Of a stretch of DNA of 64,000 bases, positions 51,701 through 60,700 are shown one piece after another. How positions within the stretch are numbered: the stretch's first letter is position 1; each line of letters opens with the position of its first letter. Location: assembly GCA_946902875.1 (NCBI GenBank), contig OX336350.1, positions 19,644,048 to 19,708,047 of the forward strand, given 5' to 3'. The position numbers were made by a program, and so were the translations under genes. The notes below the pieces were generated by a model. It ran no database searches and was not told where the DNA came from. It saw only the letters and a list, made by a program, of their open reading frames with translations. This DNA comes from Nematopogon swammerdamellus. Lineage: Eukaryota; Arthropoda; Insecta; Lepidoptera; Adelidae.

Positions 51701-54700
51701 GACACCTGAAGAGCCTCAAATGACACCTGCAGATTCTCAAGTGACACCTGCAGGTGCTCAAGTGACACCTGAAGATCCTCAAGTGACACCTGAAGATCTT
51801 CAAGTGACACCTGAAGATCCTCAAGTGACACCTGAAGGTCCTCAAGTGACACCTGAAGAGCCTCAAGTGATACCTGATGATCCTCGAGTAACACCTGAAG
51901 ATCCTCAAGTAACACCTGAAGATCCTCAAGTGACAACTAAAGATCCTCAAGTGACAACTAAAGATCCTCTAATGACACCTTCAGATTCTCAAGTGACACC
52001 TGCAGATCCTCAAGTGACACCTGAAGATCCTCAAGTGACACCTGAAGATCCTCAAGTGACACCTGATGATCCTCAAGTGACACCTGCAGATCCTCTAGTG
52101 ACACCTGCAGATCCTCAATTAACACCTGAAGATCCTCAAATGACACCTGAAGATCCTCAAGTGACACCTGAAGATCCTCAAGTGACACCTGATGATCCTC
52201 AAGTGACACATCATCTTGTGACCTTCATGTAGTACATAGACTGACCAGGGCGGCTAGGGATCAATGGGTTTTGCACGAAGCTCCCCGACGAAGGGGGACT
52301 ATTTTGCAGGCTTAGAGCAAAACTCTACTACTGCTACTCAACAGCAGCCCGCTTGAGATCATCTGTAACGGGCTGAAATTTTTCTATTGAATTGTTTGCT
52401 CCAATATACGATGTTTGCTTATGCAAATGCTTCTACATATCAGGTTTTAGTATATACATTCCACCACCTCAGGTTAAGTCTCATTTCTTATACATTTCAC
52501 AGGAGTCAAGCCGCAGCTAAATTTTAGCCGAAGGATGTGAAATCGGCCGATAATCAAGTATAATTTAAATACATTAAATTATTAATTAATTATTTATTAT
52601 TATTATATAATTTAAATACATATAATTTTACATGTATGCTACCTTTCCCAGACAGGCCTGGTCAGCCAGGGAGAGTAGACCGCACCTCGCGAACGCGAGA
52701 GGCCGAAGCCCTGCATAGTACCGTGTGGAGCCGGTACTTTAAAAGAATAGCCCCACTACATCTCTCCCCATGTATGTTGGAAAAGGCGACTAAGGGATAT
52801 GACACCCTTCTTACATATATTACTAGGTGGTAGGGTTTAGCCCGCCCGGGTTGATACCACCGCACTGAATGAAAGGTCGGTCGAAAGGGAAGCACTGACG
52901 TGGCACCAAGTTCACCCGGTGTTATGGGCTGACATCACGGATGTTGTAGGTGATGTAGCCAACCGTGTCAGTGTCCATAAAAAAAAAAGCGATAGCGCAT
53001 TAGGCTATAATATATAAAATAATAATAAACATGTATAAGAACTCGGGCACCTTACTATACCACCACTCATATTTATCTTTCCCCTCAGGCGAGAGGCATA
53101 TCGTGCAATTGATGGTCACGGCCATTCCGGCATAGGTCATGACGCTGTACGCGGGCAGTGCAAGCTTCTCCTCCGTAGACGCCGCGAGCCGGACCAAACA
53201 GTCGTAGTACGATGTCCACTCGGATGATATTTCGCCCAGCTTCCATTTGTGATGGCCTGATGAAGGGAATCTTTTTACAAGAGTAGATACTAGAACGATA
53301 AAAAAAGCTATGGACGCCGGACTGTCAAATGCTTGTATGAGAACTAGCGTCGCCGAGTTGCGGGGATCGGAGTGTACTTACCGATGATAAGATATTCCAC
53401 TATTGTGCACACTAAACTTGGCTGTAGTGTTTTTACACGTAAACACAGAGCATGCGGGCATTTTAAACAGGTTTTTGCGAACGCGGCCGATGACAGACTG
53501 ACGGGCCAGCGCGCGACCGTCCAATGAAACAAGTATGCTTTTACTTATATCGTGTTACACTGGCGAGGATTGGGTTCGGGGTCCATACCTTTTTTATCGT
53601 TCTAGAGTAGATAGATAGATAGAAAATGTTTTATTGCTCAAGTAAACATTAAACAGTAACAAGTACATTGGATAATTTACATAAGGTGCAAAGGCGGACT
53701 TATCCCTTACAGATATTTTTTACAGTCAACCTTTGGATGTTTGAGATTCGATAATATGGTGGAATGTAAGCAAAAGAGTTGAGCGTGAGAATTGAAGATA
53801 AAATAATAATAAGAATACTTATTGACAATACATATAAGTACATGCTAGTTAAATACAAGTACCGTGTGGGGCCGGTACTTTAAAATAATGGCCCCACTGC
53901 ATCTCTCCCCGTGTATGTCGTAAAAGGCGACTAAGGGATATGACTCCCTTCTTATATTACTAGGTGGTCGGGTTTAACCCGCCCGGGTTGGTGCCACCGC
54001 ACTGAATGAAACGTCGGTCGAAACGGCTATGTGTAACGAAATAGTTTGTGCTTTACGTCCAGTTCAGTGTAGCCGGCACGACCGAAGGAAGCACTGACGT
54101 GGCACCAAGTTCATCCAGTGTTATGGGCTGACATCGCGGATGTTGTAGGTGATGTAGCCAACCGTGTCAGTTACCATAAGAAAATAAAAAATGATCACTC
54201 GAGCTTTGCGCGGCTCGGCTTCTACAAAACTTACGAGGATAAGCCAGCCGGTCCTCCAACTGGTATTCCCAATCCTTTGTACCGGTCTTGTTCACCTTAC
54301 TGTACAGCTCCTTGGCTTTGCTGCGTAGATCGGACATCTTCTGTGTCCATTCCGACGCTGCTGTGTTGCAGAGGCAACACAAGGAAAATGACGAAATAAA
54401 CACATATACGAACACCAATTTGATTGGCGACATAGTTCCTGAAATATATTATCTCTTGACGTTTGGCGGCTAATGGTTTTAATTTTGGAATGTAATTTAT
54501 TATTCTTTGCGGCCAGTAGCCAGTTTTTCTCCCTGTTAATATTCTGTCCATCTCCATCTCTATAATTTTTTTATAATCAGCGTATTAATAATTTTTGGTT
54601 CTCCAGAACTTTATTGTTCAAAATAACCCGGTGTTATGGGCTGACATCACGGATGTTGTAGGTGATGTAGACAACAGTGTAAGTTTCCATAAAAAAAAAA

Positions 54701-57700
54701 ATTTAAATATACACACACATCTCACAAGGTACACAGTCATCTAATTTCATCTTTTTTTAATCTCTGACGCAAAGAGGGGTTTTATAAGTTTAACGTGTGT
54801 GTGTATGTGAGGGTGTGTGCATGTGTGTATGGGTGTGTCTCTCTGTGGCATCGTAGCTCCCAAAAGGACGGACCGATTTGGATGGTTTTTTTTTTATTAG
54901 AAAGCGGGTTTAATCGGGATTGTTCTTAGCTATGTTTGTAATCAAGTAATCAAGTAATTAAGTAATTAAAAAATAATTATCTTCATAAGTGGACCGATTT
55001 GTATGTGGTTTTTTTTTAAAGCTTGAAACTGGTGAACCAGGTGCCATGTCAGTGCTTCCCTTCATTTCATGTCTTTTCAGCCAACTAGGGCCATATTGAA
55101 AATAAATAATAAATGTCTTAACCTAAGAACTAAAATTACTTTTTCTCCACTTGTGTCTGTACGGGTCCCAATAGAGACCTGTATCGTTCCCTTCGGGATG
55201 ACAGCTTGTATATCAACAACCGAGTTGATGTTGCGAAATAAACATCTGAATCGGATACAACTTACGTATTGCAACATTTCACAAAGGAGTGCAGTGCTTA
55301 ATGCTTTATGAATTTTTATTTTATTTATTTATTTATTTTTTAATGAACAAACAGCTCTAGCTGATGTGTTCATATCAGTCTTTTTTTTTGATAATGAATG
55401 ATTGTTTTTTTTTTTTTTTTTTTTTTTTTTTTAGTTTTCGTACTTGGGCACTATTGTTTGTTGATTGGTAGCTATTTGTTTGTTGATGTACTTTTTATGT
55501 ATTTATCTAATCGGTTTTTGAAGGTGTTTGTGTTTGGGGAGTGCTTAATAAACAATTAAATGGAATAATGGAAATGCTTAATAAACAATTATATTATAAT
55601 TTTTTTTTATGGAAACTGACACGGTTGGTTACATCGCCTACAACATCCGTGATATCAGCCCATAACACCATAACATCTGATCCAAAACTATGTCTCTCAT
55701 GTTCAGAGTTAGTAAATATATATAATATGTAAAAACTAAGTATATTTAGTCTATCTTATGTGTATATCTGGTATATAGGTATAGTATTTAACTATTCATA
55801 TTTAAGATTATCTATCTTCTGTATTCCTGTACATCTGTCACATCATAATATTTAAACTTCTCTTTCCGCCACTCACCTAGCAGTTATCATACCCCAAAGG
55901 TATCCTGTTAGAAAATGCTTAGAGGCGTTAAGTGTTACCTCTTGCCCATATTCTATTTGAGTGCAATAAATATATACAATACAATACAATACAACACCTT
56001 GGTGAACTAGGTGCCGTGTAAGTGCTTCCCTTCGGTCGTGCCGGCTACACTGGACTGCACTGAAAATACTAACTATGTACTACTACACGGGTGTTATGGG
56101 CTGACACCACGGATGTTGTAGGTGATGTAGCCAACCGTGTCAGTATCCATAAAAAAAAAGATAAATAAAAAAAAATCCAAGATAATGAAAAAAAAATAAC
56201 AAAGTTTAACTGGATTTAGACGTATCAGCCTAGGCTGCCTGTCTAAAATAAATAAATAAATAAGTAGTGTGTTTGCCCGCAGAAGCCGGAGATAGTGAGC
56301 CTGGGGCCGCAGCCGACGCCGGAGCTGGAGGCGATCGCGCGGGAGATCGACGCGCTGGCGCGCGAGCGGCTCGCGCTCGAGGCCGAGGTGCACGCCAAGG
56401 AGCGCGACGTGAAGGTCAAGGCCGGCGAGAACACCAGCCTGCAGGTCGGTCCGTCTACTGTACACACGCACACACGCACACACACACACACCTACACCCG
56501 CCTCCAGGTGGGGTTCTCCACCCGCCACGACCCTGGCACACCTCTGCCGCCTCTTCCCCTGTCATAATGCTATTTATAAATGCTCCTCCGGTACCTGACT
56601 CATTTGGTACAAATGCACTATCTGGTCTAGACCACCAGGATCCATAGACCCGTATTAGCGACCTTTGTACGGGGTCGCAGAGGCGTTCAGTCGTCCAAGG
56701 TGTCGGAGTTGGGTACTAGTATCCGTGACGCTTCCCTATGCAGACCACACGGTGGCTACCCTTAAAACTAGCAGTTGGCTACCCTATCCCGCAACTGGGC
56801 GGTGTAACGGGCGTCACTGTTAGAAATAATGTGTGGTAGAGAACTTGTTCTCGACGATTACTCATTAAACGTTGCTAGTCTAACATGAGTACTAAGTTGG
56901 GGGTTTCGGCCTCCTCTTAGCTCACGCTGCTGACTCCACTCAGGTCGGTGGGTCAAATGAGATACTACCCTAAACGCTGGGTTGAGTACTGCGGGGTTCC
57001 GTTAAAAGCCCCAGAATGCTTCGTGCTTCTGCACGGAACACTGGAGTTGGTCTCGCAGGGGTTGTGGTTTAGCGTTGATTCCCTGGTGCTTCCGTACTTG
57101 TGTAGTCAAAGCACCTAACACGGGAATAAGTAGCGAAAGCTGCGAGTGGTGAGCTTGTGAGTGGTGAGAGGTGACTTAGAGCTCCGTAACCAATGTGGAG
57201 AATTGGTAGACATGCGAATAATGTAGAACGGTATGTCGGTGCAACACACACTTATATGTGGATGTGGGATGGATTTCTCACGAGCTAATGACGCTGACGT
57301 AAGTCTGTCATTCGAGACCGGTGGATCCCCGGTACACATTAGGTGGTGGTCATATGCACTTCCACGCATATACATAGCTGGTGAAAACAAAAGCCTTTAG
57401 GCTAGTACAAAACGCTGAGGCCCTGGGCACAGGTTGTGGTTGGATAGGGTGCTGACCCCAGTGGCAGTGAAGGCTTCACCCCCGGCTCTCGACTTCGGTC
57501 GGGGGTTCCTTCGGGTGGACGGGTGGTGGCTCGGATCGGCTGGGGAAAGGTCGCAGCCTGTGTTTCCCATGGGATTTTTTCGGAAGAACGGATGTTCGAC
57601 AGAGCAGCTATGGGGCCTCGATCTGGCATACATGATCACTGTACTCGCAAGAGTGCAGGTTGTAGACGTCTGGATTTTGTAGCCGGAAGGCTGGTATCTC

Positions 57701-60700
57701 TGGACGTCTATAAACAAAACGTAAATCAATAAATGATAGTAAAGGGTGGTCTAGACCCGAGAGTATGTGCGAAGTCGCATGGGCTGTTATGAGTCATAAC
57801 TAGAGATAGGATAATGGGATACATATTTGCCTAAAGGCTGGCTAAAGGTGGCTTCTTTGAAAAATTGATTTAATTAAATAATTCCCGGGATTCCCGGGAA
57901 CATTACTATACTATAAAACTTCAAATCAAATCAAAATATATTTATTGCACTTGAAATTTTGTTTGCAAAAGGTACAGCTTAACACCGTAGGCGTTCTCCC
58001 CCAGCCAACCTTTGGGTTATTATGAAAAAGTGTGGAGTGGCAGAGAAGAAATAAATGAATGATGGATGATAAAATATAGACATATAATTTAAACAGATAA
58101 TAAAACACAAATACAAATAAATGGAGAAACATACATATATATATATAGATATATACAATATATATAATATATAAACATACATACTTATAAATAACATATA
58201 CAGGGAAGGTAACAATAGACTCTAAAACATTTATCTACATGAACATGAAACTTAGTAGATCTATTAAAAATAAATGTTTTTAATATCCTTTTATCATACT
58301 AGACTTCGACCCCGACTTGGTTCGCGAGAATATTTATGCGACTGCGTCACTAGTATACTTTTCGGAATTGAAATTCCAAAAATAATTTTGGCTCACCTTT
58401 TTTCTAAAAGTGAGAATACGAAACCATCCCCACGAACTGGCTGTGAATTAATGGAAGACAAGATTACCTTCAGTAGACTAAAGAGAAAGCTCCACAAGAT
58501 CTTCTCTACTGAGAAGGCAATAATATATCAATCTATACTATACATGCAAGCCAACTTAACACATTTATAACCTACTGTTGAATGTCGAATTCCGGACAGC
58601 TTGCAGTATCATAAGGAGAATATAAAAAAACTTATCCTATTACTTTAAGTAAGCTAAACTTGTATATATATACCTATATATATAATTGGTTTCTCGGAAA
58701 CGGCTTTAACAATTTGGATGAAATTTGGTATTTAGATAATGTTATTTTTTTCAAGTCTATCTAGATAGGTGTAGACTCCGAGCGAAGCTCGGTCGCCCAG
58801 GTACTCTGTATTTGTGTAGACTCCGAGCGAAGCTCGGTCGCCCAGGTACTCTGTATTTGAACGTGTTTTGTGTTTGGGGAGTCAATCACATGATCTGGAG
58901 TTTATTCCAGGCGTCCACCACTCGATTTGTTAAGAAGTGCTTTTAGTTTTTTTTTGCATAGTGCTTTTAAATGTATGTCTAGCCTGTTGTTGAATGAGTT
59001 TGCTGTGTGTGATTGGAACGATATTGTTATTTGTTGCAGAGTGAATACGACACCCTCGCGGCGACACTCAAACAGTTAGAAAACCAAAAAGGCGAAGCGC
59101 AAAAAAGGCTAAACGACCTCAAGTCTCAGGTGAGCTATGATTATGATTTAAAGTGTGACACTGCGACCTAGTAAGATCTATTGTGATGATCTCTCAAAAG
59201 TTTAGAGCTCACCCCCAAGTCCGATTTCCACTATGAACCAAGTTATATTCTTGGGGTTGTATTGTATTGTTTATCGATCATTCATTATGACAGTTAGACT
59301 GCACTGTTAACTTGTCCCAATTTGACCCTGAAACTTCTATCTATCGAACCACAAGAGGAGGTTTCTTCGCAGGCCGAAGTGTTCCAACTTGTGCAAAAGC
59401 CATTTTATGGGAACTCTATCTAAGGCTTTTTCGAAATCTAGAGTATGTCGACAGCTGTATGGAGAGTATATTCCTGTGTCCATTTGTCTACACACTCGTG
59501 CAAGTTGGTCACAGTTGATTTCCTTGGGACAAATAGTCCCTGCAGGATGATTTTTACTCGTTTTTTTTTTTTTTTTTTTATGGAAACTGACTCGGTTGGC
59601 TACATCACCTACAACGTCCGTGATGTCAGCCCATAACACCGGGTGAACTAGGTGCCATGTCAGTGCTTCCCCCTTTGATCGTGCCGGCTACACTGAACTG
59701 GTCGGAAAACACAAACTATTTACATAGCCGTTTCAACCAACGTTTCATTCAGTGCGGTGGTACCAACCCGGGCGGGTTAAACCCTACCACCAAGTAAGAT
59801 TAGGAGGGAAGGGACCTACAGTTTTACGAGGAATCCGAACCTCGGTCAGCCTCCAACGGTCAGCCATCCAAGTACTGACCGCACCCAGCGTTGCTTAACA
59901 TTCAATAGCGACAGTTGACTGTCTGCACCACTGAGCTATCGAGGCTGACAAAGCCAGGACTCGTGCCAGGAATGCTCTTACTTGTTTGATAATGATTTTG
60001 TCCATGGCCTTTCAGACAGTACAAGTTAGGCTTATTGATTTTGCGGCGTCAAGTTTGTCACCTTTTTTGTAGATTGGAGTCACAATGGCCTCTTTTCAGT
60101 CGGTGGGTAGTTTGCCATGTTTGAACGATAGAGACATTATATGTGCCAACTGGTTGCTTATCTCTTCTGAGCATTCTTTGAGGAAGATTGCTGGGAGTTC
60201 ATCAGGTCCAATGGCAGTGTTTTCTCTGAAGGACTTTAAAACTGTCAAGACTGCAGAGGGGGTGTACTCTACTGTCTCTAGTGAGTTCACTATCTTGGCA
60301 GTATCCATCACATTCTCTCACATAATTTTTCAAATTGTTTTGCAGAAATGTTTGCCACTCCTCGGTAATAATGAGATATAATGTTGGTAGAGTTGTCTGT
60401 GCGAAGAGCAGGTGGGACTACCGCTTGGGGGGAGCTGCTACCAAATATATCCATAAAAGCTTTGGGTCCAGTATCTACAATATTTGCCTCTAATTTCCGT
60501 TTCATTCTCTTTTATACCGAACCTGCACACTGGTGTGTCGGTGTGCCAAATGTTGGATAAAATCCTAAGAAAAATAAAGTGTAGGACTTACGGTTAAGTC
60601 TCCATACAATGTAAGCGAGCATGGTACAAATGAAAGCGATATCTCACTTACTGCGAGTGAGTTACTGTTTCTAGTGGTTACTGTTACCAAACTGCAAATC

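Noticed and set aside
51649..52232. Long Pro/Thr-rich (+) and Leu/Glu-rich (-) proteins
   Set aside because: Products of a 21-bp minisatellite in an intron; no start or splice support beyond the possibility listed as a finding.
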